Source: Ajuga chamaepitys | Taxonomy: Eukaryota > Streptophyta > Magnoliopsida > Lamiales > Lamiaceae | Assembly (NCBI GenBank): GCA_958295605.1 | Contig: OY282495.1 | Coordinates: 77,099,927-77,163,926 of the forward strand | DNA length: 64,000 nucleotides | Direction: 5' to 3' | In this document: positions 44,366 to 56,335 of the stretch, piece by piece | Numbering within the stretch: the stretch's first letter is position 1 | How the letters are laid out: each line of letters starts with the position of its first letter | The notes under the pieces: model-generated | Database searches by the model: none | Seen by the model: the letters and a program-made list of their open reading frames with translations, nothing else | Told to the model about the DNA's origin: nothing | Made by a program: the position numbers and the translations under genes

Positions 44366-46823
44366 TGTCGTTATCTATTAAAATACCAACCTGAGATCCT
44401 ACAAAAGGATGGCACAAAAAGGGCAGGAATTGTCCGGCAGCCGACCAAGCAATCTTAAAATAGCAACCCCAACCACGGGCAGATGGTCAAAATAATTTTA
44501 TGATGGTCGGATCTTTGAGTTATATAACAAACGCATTATGCAAAAAATTTATTCATCGCTAATGTGTATCAAATAAACGATATGAAATATGAAAAATAAT
44601 ATTACCTTACTATTTCCAGTTTTAACTTCACCCTTAAGATCATGCAAAAATGAATGTTAAATTCTTTCAAGGAAGGAAGGAGGAACGAGAACTTATTCTA
44701 CAGAAGGGGAAGATAAGAGAATACAAAATTTAAGAAAGATTTCATTGTGAAAATGTGAATCTAGTAGAGCGATGTATGTAAAGGGTTACATGCCGACCAT
44801 TCTCAAACAAGTCATTACCATTTTTCCACATTTATAGCCTTTGCAGTATTGCCATGCGATGCATAGTTTGTATATGTAAATGAACAAATAATAAGAATTT
44901 ATATGTTTATATAATTTTAATATAATAAAATATTACAATAAATATATAATAAGATGAAAAAGTATATGTTATTGAAAGAATAGTCAATGAAAAGTGTTTG
45001 AAAATTAAAAATATATAAATTTGAGTATATTATAGAATATTTACATTTGTTTTTTTTAGTGTATGAATATCTCTAACATCCTTGGATGGAGGTGGTAATG
45101 ATGTTCATCTTGTACAAAGGATGAGTGTATATATGTATATTTATAATTTTATAATAAACGTTTATATTTATCCAAATTATCTATATTTTTTTATTTTTTC
45201 AAATATGATGTTCAAGAAATTTTCAAAAGCTTTTTATGAGTACTAATAACACTACATTCTATTTTATTAGTTTTTATTTGTAGCACGACATACTAATAAT
45301 TAACCCACATAATCAACCAACAGAAAAAAATAATTGTCTTCAACTTAATTTAATTTTAATTTATTTATACAATATGGTGTCAAACTATAGATCATTAATA
45401 AATGACTAATTTAATTTATTATAAAGAACAATCACATTAGAAATGAAAAAAAAATATTTAAAAAATTAGATAAGTTTTTTGAAAAAAATAAAATATTGAA
45501 ATTATAAAAAAATTCCTAAATAATTTAATATTTATATGATTAAAAAAATTAATAAGAAAATATAATGAATAAAAAATAAACAAAATTCAAATTTAACATT
45601 AAATATGAAAAAGACCATTAGGGATTTATTTGATAATATCGTACTTTTTTTTTTCTTTATTTATTTGTTTTTCCTTTCTAGGTATGAATATATTTGAACA
45701 TAAATTTTTATAAGCATAATTGATACTACACAAATAAAAGGACACGTCAAGTGGACATAAAATTAAATAGAAGAATAATTGGTACAACAAACATAATACA
45801 TAGGATTTTAGAAAGAAAAAAAAATAGTAATTTTGCTTTTGCCGACAAAATTACTCCCATCCCACTCCCTTCTCCACATTTTCTCCCCCTCCCTCTATTT
45901 TAGAATTCTAGATAATTATGTTGATTTCTCTCACACAATTTCGGTCAGACTCTCTCTCACACTCACAATTTCGGTCTCTGTGTTACTCTGGTGGGTGGTA
46001 ATATCGCATCCCTTCTCCTTGAGTTTCTTTGGATCTCTTAATTTTCAGAGCAAATAAAATTATTTAAAAAAGAACAAAATTTGGAAGTAGACATAAAATT
46101 TGACTGAATTAACTGCATGATTAATGTGGATTTCAATGAAAAAATAAATTGATTGTGCGGAATAGATTCTGTGAGATAAGGATTCGGATATTTTCTGGAA
46201 GGTTGCCCCAGTGTCTCCTTTTATAAACTTAGACAAATTATGTCTATTGTGGGGGGACTTAGGGAGGGTTTTCCTTTGCTTTACTTTTGAATAAGTAATT
46301 AAAAGTAGAGATTGTGGTAAAATTACTTTAAATAAAAAGTAGATAATGTTTGAGAATAAAAGTGATTTTGCTCAAATAAAAAAGGTGGAATGTTTGATGC
46401 TTAAGCAACTTTTAGGTTATTAGTGAGAGAAAAACTTCTATTTATTCACCAAAATATCAAAAAGTTGGAAAAAATATAACTTTTTTACTCTTAATTTTTG
46501 TCCTAGAATCATTAAAGATGAAGCATTCTTCCCAAATATTCCAAACCAGCTTTTCCAAGCTATAAGCTAAAAAGCACTTCGGAAAAACAATTGAAAAAAC
46601 AACCCCTTACTATTGATTTGAGATAATTGTGCCTAAATATATTTTAGAATACATGTAGATGTATCTCCAAATAAAATGTTTTATACCAAAAATAATAGTT
46701 TCCAGAAATGGTAACGAGAATTTGGGCTGGAGAATTCTTAAGTTACTGTTTTGGATGGATTTTGTTATTATATAGAAATAGATTTGATTACCTAATTTAA
46801 CTAAATGCAAGAAGTAAACAATA
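44366..46823. other. Intergenic, nothing firmly recognised
   Basis: 2.4 kb of AT-rich sequence. A C/T-rich block at 45850-46020 resembles a plant 5' leader or promoter-proximal tract, but no start codon or coding frame follows it. No repeat was assigned. Confidence 0.4.
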
Positions 46824-47034
46824 TACTCCCTCCGTCCTGGCTTAATTTGCACACCTGCTCCGGCGCGTATATTAAGAAAAAACAGATTTTGTGGAATCTT
46901 TTACTTTTTTAAAGGTGCATATTGAGGGTGGAGATTTTAAGGGTAGAGATTGTAAGATTCCTTTCCATTTTAGGGATGTGCAAAATAGGGTGGGACGGCC
47001 GAAAAAGGAAAGTGTGGAAATTAGAGTGGGATGG

Positions 47035-47660
47035 TGTGAGGTGGTGTTCAATTTCATCAAGTGAGCCTATACTTTGTAATATGGTGTGTTGGGAATGTGG
47101 AACCGGAGTTAGGGGGTGGAGAACCGGTGGTTTAAACCGGGTTTTATCATCAAGAAGACAGACTGGTCATGAGCAAACCGGGTTCGAGTTAGGTGGGATA
47201 ACCGTCGTTTGTGACGAAGCAGTTGCAGTTCGGTAGCTCAGCGTAACTTCATGCAGTTGTAACTTCCTATCCAGTTGCATTCGAGCTTCAATCCATATAT
47301 CATTGTAAAGCTCTCATTGAGGAGAAGATCACTACGTAGCATTATTCCCTTGTACTTTAGATTAGAGAGAGTATTTAGAGATAGAGTGTTTGTGCCCTAA
47401 TTTGTATCCAGAATTGGGCATTTCATTTCTTGAGCTAATTCTCTGTAATTGATTGAAGTTCTTAGTGGATTGAGGTGTGCCTTGCCTCCGTGGATGTAGT
47501 TCATCTTGAACGAACCACGTTAAATTTGTGTTTGATTCATTTTTTATTCCTGTTCTGCGTGAGCTTCATTCGGCCACAACTCTGGTCGAACAGAAAGAGT
47601 TTCTTCATACGTTTCTCAAGTTCTTTGGTGTTGTGTATTCAAGAGTTGTTTTCACTAACA
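47035..47660 (+). repeat. 5' LTR (626 bp)
   Basis: TGTGAGGTGG to TTCACTAACA. Lacks 28 bp present in the 3' LTR at about 51957-51984; that segment contains a GTGACG/CGTCAC inverted repeat. Confidence 0.96.
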
Positions 47661-47661
47661 A

Positions 47662-47680
47662 GTGGCGCCGTCTGTGGGAA
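47662..47680 (+). other. Primer binding site
   Basis: GTGGCGCCGTCTGTGGGAA beside the 5' LTR. The first bases after TGG (CGCC) would pair with a tRNA 3' end reading GGCGCCA; the exact tRNA was not identified. The related element at 40943 has the same site with one difference. Confidence 0.7.
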
Positions 47681-47710
47681 TCAACTCTCACAGCTTGAAG
47701 AAGGGAAGGA

Positions 47711-50700
47711 ATGGCTGGTATGAAGATGGACTTTGAGAAGTTTACAGGGAGAAATGATTTCACACTGTGGAAGATCAAGATGAATGCAGTTTTGGTTCAC
47801 AATGGCCTTGATCTTGCTTTGATACCTCTTGATTCTTGGGAAGAAAGTGAGAAACCCAAGTTTGGATCCATGGATAAGAAAGCCCTCAGTCTTATCTTTC
47901 TGTGTTTGGGTGATAAACCGCTAAGAGAGGTCTCAAGATGCAAGAGTTCCTTAGAAGCATGGAAGAGGTTGGAGGAGTTGTATCAATCTAAGTCAGTTTC
48001 CAACAAGCTGTTCTTAAAGCAGAAGATGTTGGCCTTCAAGATCACTGAAGATAAGGCAATTTCTGACCAACTTGATGAGTTTATTAAGATGGTTGAGGAA
48101 TTGGAAGACCTGGATGTGAAAATGGAGGAGGATGATAAAGCATTGATGGTGTTAAACATTCTTCCAAAATCCATGGAAAGTTTTAAGGATGCCTTGATGT
48201 ATGGGAGAGATGAGCAGCTATCCTATGATGGGATAGTGAAGGCTCTGAGGTCTAAATGCTTCCAGACTCAAGATGATAAAGGCATGGTGCAATCTGGAGA
48301 AGGTTTGAATGTTAAATTCAAGAAACCTTGGCAAGGGAAGAAGGGACAGAATTCTAAGGACTTCAAAACAGGAGAGTCAAATCCAAAGAAGGGGAGTGAA
48401 TGGGTTGAGAAGAGGAAATGCTTCAAGTGCAAGCAGCCTGGTCACTTGAAGAAGGATTGTCCTAAAAGAAACAAGAAAGGAGGAAACCAAGGGGCAGAAG
48501 CTGCTGCCTTTGACCTTCAAGAAGATCCTCCAGAGGTATTGAATGTTACTGAATCAAGAATGGTGAAAGAATGGGTCCTGGACACAGGCTGCTCCTTTCA
48601 TATGTGTCCACACCAGTCATGGTTTGATGAATTAAAGAGAGAAGATGGTGGAAATGTTCTCCTGGGCAATGACCAATCATGCAAGGTCAAAGGAATTGGA
48701 TCAGTGAGCATAAGAATGTTTGATGGTGTGGTCAGAATCATCTCTAATGTAAGATATGTTCCTGGCCTTAAAAGAAATCTTCTATCTCTTGGTTCTTTGG
48801 TAACTAGTGGTTGTCAGTTTAGCTCAGTGGATGGCTTCTTGCATATCACTAAACATGGTAAAGTGGTGATTAAAGGTAGACAGCATAATGGGTTGTTTAT
48901 CTTGATTGGTTCACCTGTTGTTGGGAGTGTTGATATGGTCTTGAGCAGTTCTGAGCTTGTTAAATGGCACAAGAGGCTTGGACACATAGGAGAGAAAGGG
49001 TTGAAGGAATTGTCAAGAAGTGGTGTAATTGGAAACATGGGAAATCAAAACTTGGAGTTTTGTGATCAGTGTGCTTTGGGCAAGTCCAAGAAGCTGTCCT
49101 ATGGAAAGGGTGTTCACACAACTCAAGAGCCATTAGATTATGTCCACTCTGACATATGGGGTCCTGCAAGGACAGAGACTCATGGTGGAGCAAGTTATTT
49201 CATGTCTTTGATTGATGATTACAGTAGAAAGGTGTGGATCATGTTGATGAAGAATAAGAGTGATGCTTTTCATAAGTTTAAAACATGGTTGATTCAACTG
49301 GAAAATGTCAAAGGGAAGAAGTTGAAGCACCTTAGGACTGATAATGGTAAAAGATTGGAATACCACTCAACTGAGTTCACAAACTTCTGTGAAGAAAGAG
49401 GAATCAAGAGACATAGGACTGTCCCAGTGAATCCTCAACAGAATGGGGTTGCTGAGAGGCTTAATAGGACTCTTCTTGAAAGAGTAAGGTGTATGCTGTT
49501 GGACGCTGGGTTGCCAAAGGTATTTTGGGGTGAAACCATTGCTACAGCATGTTATCTCATTAACAGGTCACCCTCATCAGTGATTGGGTTCAAAACACCT
49601 GAAGAAGTGTGGAGTGGACAGAAACCAAGTTATGAAGGTTCAAGGGTGTTTGGTTGTCTTGCTTTTGTTCATGTCAAGCAAGACAAGTTAGATGCAAGAG
49701 CTCTAAGATGTGTATTTCTTGGATATCCAGATGGAATAAAGGGCTACAGATTGTGGTGTCTAGAAAACGGAAATCAGAAGATAATCACAAGTAGAGATGT
49801 AAAGTTTAATGAGAATGTGATGGCTTATACTTCAACAGGCTCTAAGGAAGAACTTGATGGTGCTAAAGAGGATGAAGAGATATCAATTCAGGTGGAGCAT
49901 CCTGCTGAAGATGATCACACATCTCAACAACAAGAGAATCTACAAGATAGTGATTCATCATCTTAAGAAGAAGAACAAGCTGGACCTTCACAAAATGTGA
50001 GAGAATACAGCATTGGAAGGGACAGACCTTGAAGAACAATCAATAGACCTGACTTCTATGGGCAAGCAGGGAGTGTTTATTATGCCTTGAGTGTTGCTGA
50101 AGACCTGGAATCACAAGAGCCTAGTAGTTTTAAAGAAGCACTAGATTGTGAAGAAGGAGAGCACTGGATTCAGGCAATGATTGAAGAGATGGAATCCCTG
50201 GAATAAAATGAGACCTGGATATTGGTGGATAAACCAAAAGGTCAGAAACTTGTGAGTTCTAAGTGGATATACAAAAAGAAGTTAGAGACTGCAGGATCCA
50301 AACAAGTGAGATTTAAAGCAAGATTGGTGGCTAGGGGCTTTACACAAAGGGAAGGGATTGATTTTAATGAAGTTTTCTCTCCAGTAGTAAAGCACTGCTC
50401 AATCAGGTTGCTTTTATCAAAGGTTACTCAAGAGGACATGGAACTACAACAACTGGATGTAAAGACAACATTCTTACATGGAGAACTCATTGAGAAAATA
50501 TATATGAAGCAGCCAGAAGGCTTTGTTGTTCCTGAACAAGAAGACAAGGTTTGTTTGCTGAAGAAGTCACTGTATGGACTCAAACAAAGTCCAAGACAGT
50601 GGAATAAGAGGTTCAATGACTTCATGATCAGTGTTGGCTTTGTAAGAAGTCTTTATGATAGTTGTGTTTACTTCAACAAGTGTTCAAAGTAAGATAAAGT

Positions 50701-51703
50701 CTTCCTTCTTTTGTATGTGGATGATATGCTGATTGCCAGCAAGAACAAGAAGAGTGTACAATGGCTGAAGGACAGACTTAACACTGAATTTGACATGAAA
50801 GATCTTGGAGATGCCAAGAAGATTTTGGGCATGGACATTCTGAGGAAAAGAGAAGCTGGAGTTCTTTGGTTATCTCAAAGGCAATATCTACAAAAGGTTT
50901 TGGAGAGGTTCCACATGCATGAATCCAAACCTCTCTCCACTCCAGTTAATCTACAGAAGAAACTCACCAAAGAACAATGTCCAAAGACTGAAGAGGAGGT
51001 CATACATATGAGCAATATTCCTTATGCTAGTGGAGTTGGAAGTCTCATGTATGGGATGATTTGTAGTAGGCCTGACTTGGCCTATGCTGTTTCTTTAGTA
51101 AGCAGGTTCATGTCAAACCCAGGTGTTGAACATTGGGAAGCTTTGAAGCATGTGATGAGGTATTTGAAGGGTACAGTGAACTTGTCACTGAAGTTTGAGA
51201 AGAAAGTGAATGGAAGCACTGTTGCATTGGAGGGGTTTGCTGATTCTGATTTTGCAGCAAATATAGACACTAGGAAATCTATTTCTGGATTTGTGTTCAC
51301 CTTATTTGGAACAACCATCAGCTGGAGAAGTGTACAACAATCAGTGGTAGCACTTTCAACAACAGAAGCAGAATATATCTCTCTCACTGAAGCCATCAAA
51401 GAAGCAATCTGGCTTAAAGGGATTTTGAGAGATTTGGACATCAAGCAAAAGTGTGTGGCGATTTACTGTGATAATCAGAGTGCTCTACACCTTGTGAAAC
51501 ACCAAGCATTTCATGAAAGGTCAAAGCACATTGATGTTAGGTTGCATTTTGCTAGAGATATCATTGATTCTGGTTCTGTGGAAGTGAAGAAGGTACACAC
51601 ATTGCATAACCCTGCTGATTTTCTTACTAAGGGTGTACTTGGAAACAAAGTGGAGCATTGCTCGAGCCTGCTGCAGCTTGAGCAATGTCATGAAGAGCAT
51701 TAA
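47711..51703 (+). pseudogene. Copia gag-pol polyprotein, one frame with four stop codons
   Basis: A single reading frame of 1330 codons covers gag (MAGMKMDFEKFTGRNDFTLW), CCHC knuckle CFKCKQPGHLKKDC, protease LDTGCSFHMCPH, gag-pre-integrase WHKRLGHIGEKG, integrase HSDIWGP / LRTDNGKRLEY / NGVAERLNR, RT with YVDDML at about 50712, and RNase H (GFADSDFAA, STTEAEY, CDNQSALHLVKH). Stops are TAA 49964-49966, TGA 50030-50032, TAA 50204-50206 and TAA 50690-50692, all between the integrase tail and the RT active site. No frameshift is visible. Gag, protease and most of integrase (751 codons) are intact; RT and RNase H can only be reached by reading through four stops. All integrase acidic residues and the RT aspartates are kept. 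Confidence 0.95.
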
Positions 51704-51760
51704 CAGACAAGGCAGTGGTGAGGCAGGAAGAGGCACACATGATTCATTGAGGTGGAGATT

Positions 51761-52414
51761 TGTGAGGTGGTGTTCAATTTCATCAAGTGAGCCTATACTT
51801 TGTAATATGGTGTGTTGGGAATGTGGAACCGGAGTTAGGGGGTGGAGAACCAGTGGTTTAAACCGGGTTTTATCATCAAGAAGACAGACTGGTCATGAGC
51901 AAACCGGGTTCGAGTTAGGTGGGATAACCGTCGTTTGTGACGAAGCAGTTGCAGTTAGTGACGAAGAAAACCGTCACATTTGTCCGGTAGCTCAGCGTAA
52001 CTTCATGCAGTTGTAACTTCCTATCCAGTTGCATTCGAGCTTCAATCCATATATCATTGTAAAGCTCTCATTGAGGAGAAGATCACTACGTAGCATTATT
52101 CCCTTGTACTTTAGATTAGAGAGAGTATTTAGAGATAGAGTGTTCGTGCCCTAATTTGTATCCAAAATTGGGCATTTCATTTCTTGAGTTAATTCTCTGT
52201 AATTGATTGAAGTTCTTAGTGGATTGAGGTGTGCCTTGCCTCCGTGGATGTAGTTCATCTTGAACGAACCACGTTAAATTTGTGTTTGATTCATTTTTTA
52301 TTCCTGTTCTGCGTGAGCTTCATTCGGCCACAACTCTGGTCAAACAGAAAGAGTTTCTTCATACGTTTCTCAAGTTCTTTGGTGTTGTGTGTTCAAGAGT
52401 TGTTTTCACTAACA
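51761..52414 (+). repeat. 3' LTR (654 bp)
   Basis: Same ends as the 5' LTR, 99% identical by eye apart from the extra 28 bp. Confidence 0.96.
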
Positions 52415-52439
52415 GATGGAGGGAGTATAACACGAGAAT

Positions 52440-53210
52440 TGATTTAAACTCAAATAATAAACAAATCTCAGCCCTTAATCTAGTCTCCCCCTAGTCGAAT
52501 TACCTTTATAATTAATGCAACTGTTATCCAGCTTTAGTTAGGAAATGCACATAAGAATGTAAATAAGCCCGAATAATATAAAATGTTTCAATACTTAAAC
52601 CTTCAAATAATTACTGTAAGAACTACAAGATATTCAAACGAAGGTTTGACATCGATTAAGGACTAGAATAAACAACTAGCCGCTCATGGAGGCGACAAAA
52701 AACATAGTTGAATTACAAAGCATAAACATAAAACAAACTAGAAAGAAAAACCTAAAAAGTGACAATCTTCATTTGCTCGTCTTCTCCGAAATCCTCTCAA
52801 AGCTCAGTTCAAGTCCCTATTTTCGGTCATAGAGACTCCTATTTATTGTCGGGACCAAGTTGGGGTCGAATTATGCTCGAATTAGGAATTCTTGTAGCCC
52901 AAGGATTTAATTCTGCTTTCAAAGTGCCGTGGCCACGCAGAAACACCACGGCAGCTCTCATCTTCAAATGGCTGGTCGCGACCGCGGAGAGTTCCCAAAG
53001 CTTTTTAGCTCTTTCTAGCAGGCTTTCATTGCGGCGGCACATGCAAGTAGGTTGCTGCCGCAATTGAATTCTTCGTACTTGGCTTGATTTTCCTTCATTT
53101 TTGACTTCCCAGTCCACGAACGTCAAGTAGTCCAATAATATGAAACTAAGCCAATCACAGTCAATTATGCATGCAAATATCATTAAAAGACACTAAAATC
53201 GACACTTATT
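52440..53210 (-). repeat. Probable gypsy (Athila/Tat-like) LTR fragment
   Basis: On the minus strand the segment near 53200 reads GTGTCTTTTAATGATATTTG and GCATGCATAATTGACTGTG, similar in style to the LTR start at 23124. It is followed by a GC-richer middle with a GGCCACGGCACTTT-type stretch. No polypurine tract or partner LTR is seen, so this is a solo or truncated LTR at best. Confidence 0.4.
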
Positions 53211-54090
53211 AGAACTTGTTATTTCTTTGCACAATTAATGTAAGATTCGAGGTTGAGAATCTGCAAGAGAAACAAACATAATAAAAAAAAAGATAAAAAA
53301 AATTAAACAACCAAAAATAGATAAACTCTATGATAAATAAAGAAAAAAAAAATAACAACTTTTGATCGATCAATATACAATTGGATGTTGAAATTTGGCA
53401 AAACAAAATTACATGTAAGATCCATATTATAAAATATGATATTTGATATTAAACAAAATAAAAAAAACACATAAATTGCCGAATTCACAATAAAAAAAAT
53501 GACGTTTCATAAATATAAAATATAAATCGTTTATAATCAAACAAAAAAAATACCTAGTAGATGAGAATGCATATGGAGATGAGAGTGAAAATAAGATTTT
53601 GACTCGAAAATTTGAGGTTTGTGCATATCAACTTTACTTTTGTTGGAACGTGTTACATATATTAGACGTAAATAAGCAAGATTTGACAAAAAACATTTAA
53701 GATGTCATATTTTATGTAAAAAAACAGATAGAGTGGAATCGCATGATTACTATTTTCCATTTTAAATAAGGAAGATTTAATGTTGATAGGATCTTATTTG
53801 AATTTAATTGGCCTTTTTTCTTTAATGGGTCAAAATTTTTAATGGTAATAATAATTAGTCATGGTTTCCATTCTTAATATTAATAGGTAGTATTATAAAT
53901 AAAAAATAAAAAAGAGAGGAATGAACGTAAATGCGGAGACCACAAGTCGGTCACTCACATATGAAAATAAAAAATCTTTTCATGCCACAGCTCGATAGAT
54001 AAAAGTATAAAGAAATTGGCTAAAAGTACTGGAAAGATAAGACACAATTTCCAGTGAATACAAAGACAATCAAACAAAAATGTAGCACAC
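53211..54090. other. Intergenic, nothing recognised
   Basis: AT-rich, A-tract-rich sequence without coding signal. Confidence 0.4.
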
Positions 54091-54092
54091 AT

Positions 54093-54730
54093 CTAGACCA
54101 TACAACAAAAATACGTTGCCATGACCCATGTTGAGAAACTGGAGCGTGGGGGATGCCACCGCTCCTCATCGGTGTGAGTTAGAAATCCCTTGGGTGGCTT
54201 GAGCATGAGCGTGGGAACCAACTTTCGCAAGTGTCCAACTAGCAAAAAAGTAAATGTGTATCCATGGCAAGTGAGTAAGCCATCCCGAAAAACAAAAGTT
54301 GGAGCCAAGAGTCTAGTGAAGATGATATGGTCGATGGGAGTGCCATCAACGTTAAAAGAGCATCAAGAATGAGAAATCCCTTGGGTGGCTTTGGCATCAA
54401 CATGGGAACCTAGTTTTACGAGTGTCCAACAAGACAACAAAGTGAATGTTCATCCAAAGCAAGTTAGTAACACATCCAGAAAAAACAAAAGTCGGAGCTA
54501 AGAGTCCAGTAAAGATGATATGGTGAATGGGAGTGCCATCAACATTAAAAGCGCATCAAGAACGAAGGGGCTGCCTTCGATAGAACATAGATCAAAGGGA
54601 TTGTGTTCGACATAAAAAAGAGGATTGCCATAAAAAACTAGAAAGTCGAGCACTGCCCAACTGTGAACTGGACCGCATGATCTGTTGTAGCACAAGAGGG
54701 ACATGGCCATGTATTGAATGTAGATGGCAC
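54093..54730 (-). other. Unidentified duplicated segment, possible gene fragment
   Basis: GC-richer than its surroundings. Two tandem units of 191 bp start at about 54177 and 54368 and share GAAATCCCTTGGGTGGCTT, GGGAGTGCCATCAAC and other blocks, with about 15% differences. Minus frames give short open pieces (LLAPTFVF, KPPKGFLTHTDEERWHPP, CGPVHSWAVLDFLVFYGNP) broken by stops. I do not recognise the family. It may be a captured host gene fragment or part of an unknown repeat. Confidence 0.45.
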
Positions 54731-54984
54731 TGCTAGAGCATTAATCACCGCTGAATTGCTGAAATTCGAAAATGTGTGGAAGCCGGTGAGCATACTAATT
54801 CTGAAAAGGTGATCTGGAGGCCTGGAGTTGTTGTTGCTTAATTAAAAATGCTGGTAGCAACTAAAAAGGACCAAACACGGGTCCAAGCGCAACCTGTCCA
54901 TATCGGCGAATGAACACGCTTCGGTTCCAAGCCTAAAAACCAAAACCTAATGTCGCGCTGCAGCAGAAAACCCCGATGTGAATC

Positions 54985-56211
54985 CACTACAACATAAATG
55001 GGCTAATGTAACACCCAAAAAGTGTTACATATAGTGTTACATTAGATTTTAAATTGTAACACTTTATGGTAACACTAAAAAATGTTACATATAACCCCCT
55101 TTATGTAACACTTTTAATTGAAAGAAAAAATTAAAAATTTGTCATTGTTGGGTTTCGAACCCAGGTTGCTAGATTGCAGGAGCTTAAGTGCAAAGTCTTA
55201 ACCACTAGGCTACAATAACTTTTTTAGTTATTATTTTAAGAAAAACAATATATACACAAGATTTTATTATACCATCAATAAAATACACTCAAAATTAAGT
55301 TTTCATCAAACTACAATCTAACTTAATTTTATTTACGTTATTCATATCAATTTGACACAATATTTCCACTATTTTTTTTTTCATTTTCATCCACTCATAT
55401 ATATATTTATATATATATATAACTTATTTTATATCACATTAATTTTATACATCTAGTTATTGTATATAAATCTTAAGACATTATCATTAATTTTAATTAC
55501 CATAATTTTATGTATTAAGACACCTTAATTGTTGTGTTTCATAGATTTTAAATAAAAAAATAAACTTACAAATATGAAGAGACATGACCAAATGTCCCAA
55601 GTCTAGGCTCTCACACTTAAAAAAATGTATTCAAATTCTTAAAGGCTAAAGCTACAAGTCTATTTTGTAATTGTTTAGTAAAAATATAATGTGTGTATAT
55701 CTATATACATACACACAAATAAGTCACAAATAAAATTTAATTTATTTTTTATAACGAATAAGTAAATCTTTAGGTGCTCTAATGAATTGTTATTTTTGTA
55801 GGTCTAAGTTGATCGCTTTCACCACTTATGTTACATATATTCTGTTGTGATAATTAAAATGTAACACATTAGACAAATAAAAATTAAAGTCACATAAGAA
55901 AAATAATCCACAAATATTTAATTAGTTTAAAATAAAATAAATAATTTTATTATTTACAAGTGTTACTTATTTATAAGTGTTACATAAAAGTGTTACTTAT
56001 TCAAAAGTGTTGCGTAAAAAGTGTTACTTATTTGAAAGTGTTACCTAAATGCGTTACAATTTAAAAGTGTTACGTTCAAAGCGTTACATATTCTAAAAGT
56101 GTTACATGAAAGTGTTACATATTCCTAAGTGTTACAAAAGTGTTACATAAAAGTCAAAATTTTAAAAGTGTTACAAACGAAGTGTTAAATAAAGCCATTT
56201 ATGTTGTAGTG
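54985..56211. mobile_element. Non-autonomous CACTA element (1227 bp)
   Basis: Ends CACTACAACATAAATGG and CCATTTATGTTGTAGTG, flanked by the 3-bp duplication ATC (54982-54984 and 56212-56214). Both subterminal regions are built of many AGTGTTACA/TGTAACACT units, the right one with about 20 copies between 55960 and 56190. There is no transposase. A tRNA-like sequence lies in its left third. Confidence 0.92.
55141..55219 (-). ncRNA. tRNA-like cloverleaf inside the CACTA element
   Basis: Minus strand, 79 nt. A 7-bp acceptor stem can form (GTTATTG with CAATGAC, one G-U). Box A TAGCCTAGTGG and box B GGTTCGAAACC both match the RNA polymerase III internal promoter. The T arm pairs at four of five positions; the D stem has one mismatch. 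The anticodon arm is poorly formed (TTGCA and TGCAA around a 10-nt loop) and no CCA is expected in plant DNA. It is probably a degenerate tRNA-derived sequence, not a working tRNA. Confidence 0.6.
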
Positions 56212-56301
56212 ATCGTAGATGGAGGAACTCACTCCTTTGACCCGGTGAGTCAGCCTACAAATGAACATCATGATTTTTCCACATGTCCCTGCCGATTTTT
56301 C

Positions 56302-56302
<1 letters not shown>

Positions 56303-56332
<30 letters not shown>
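56303..56332. repeat. AT microsatellite
   Basis: About 14 AT units. Confidence 0.9.

Positions 56333-56335
<3 letters not shown>

Larger units (their letters stand above)
47035..52414 (+). mobile_element. Young full-length Ty1/copia (Tork-like) element (5380 bp)
   Basis: LTRs 47035-47660 and 51761-52414; the perfect 5-bp duplication GATGG lies at 47030-47034 and 52415-52419. The primer binding site TGGCGCCGTCTGTGGGAA starts two bases after the 5' LTR. The polypurine tract GAGGTGGAGATT abuts the 3' LTR. By eye the LTRs differ at six bases over 626 aligned positions plus one 28-bp indel, so the insertion is recent. Gag-pol is one frame of about 1330 codons with four stops. Confidence 0.97.
46824..52427. 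mobile_element. Stowaway-type MITE, copy 3, split by the copia insertion
   Basis: The left part 46824-47034 starts TACTCCCTCCGTCC and runs through GGCGCGTATATTAAG, GGGTGGAGATTTTAAGG and GGGACGGCCGAAAAAGG. The right end GATGGAGGGAGTA is at 52415-52427, after the retrotransposon. Without it the MITE would be about 219 bp, like copies at 12052 and 12565. Confidence 0.9.

Noticed and set aside
45833..46057. Possible first exon after a C/T-rich leader
   Set aside because: No splice-linked coding frame follows in the next 2 kb, and the translation is low complexity.
49964..50692. Programmed stop-codon readthrough in the young copia element
   Set aside because: Four stops within 730 bp, with none at the gag-pol boundary, do not fit known recoding; defective copying is simpler.
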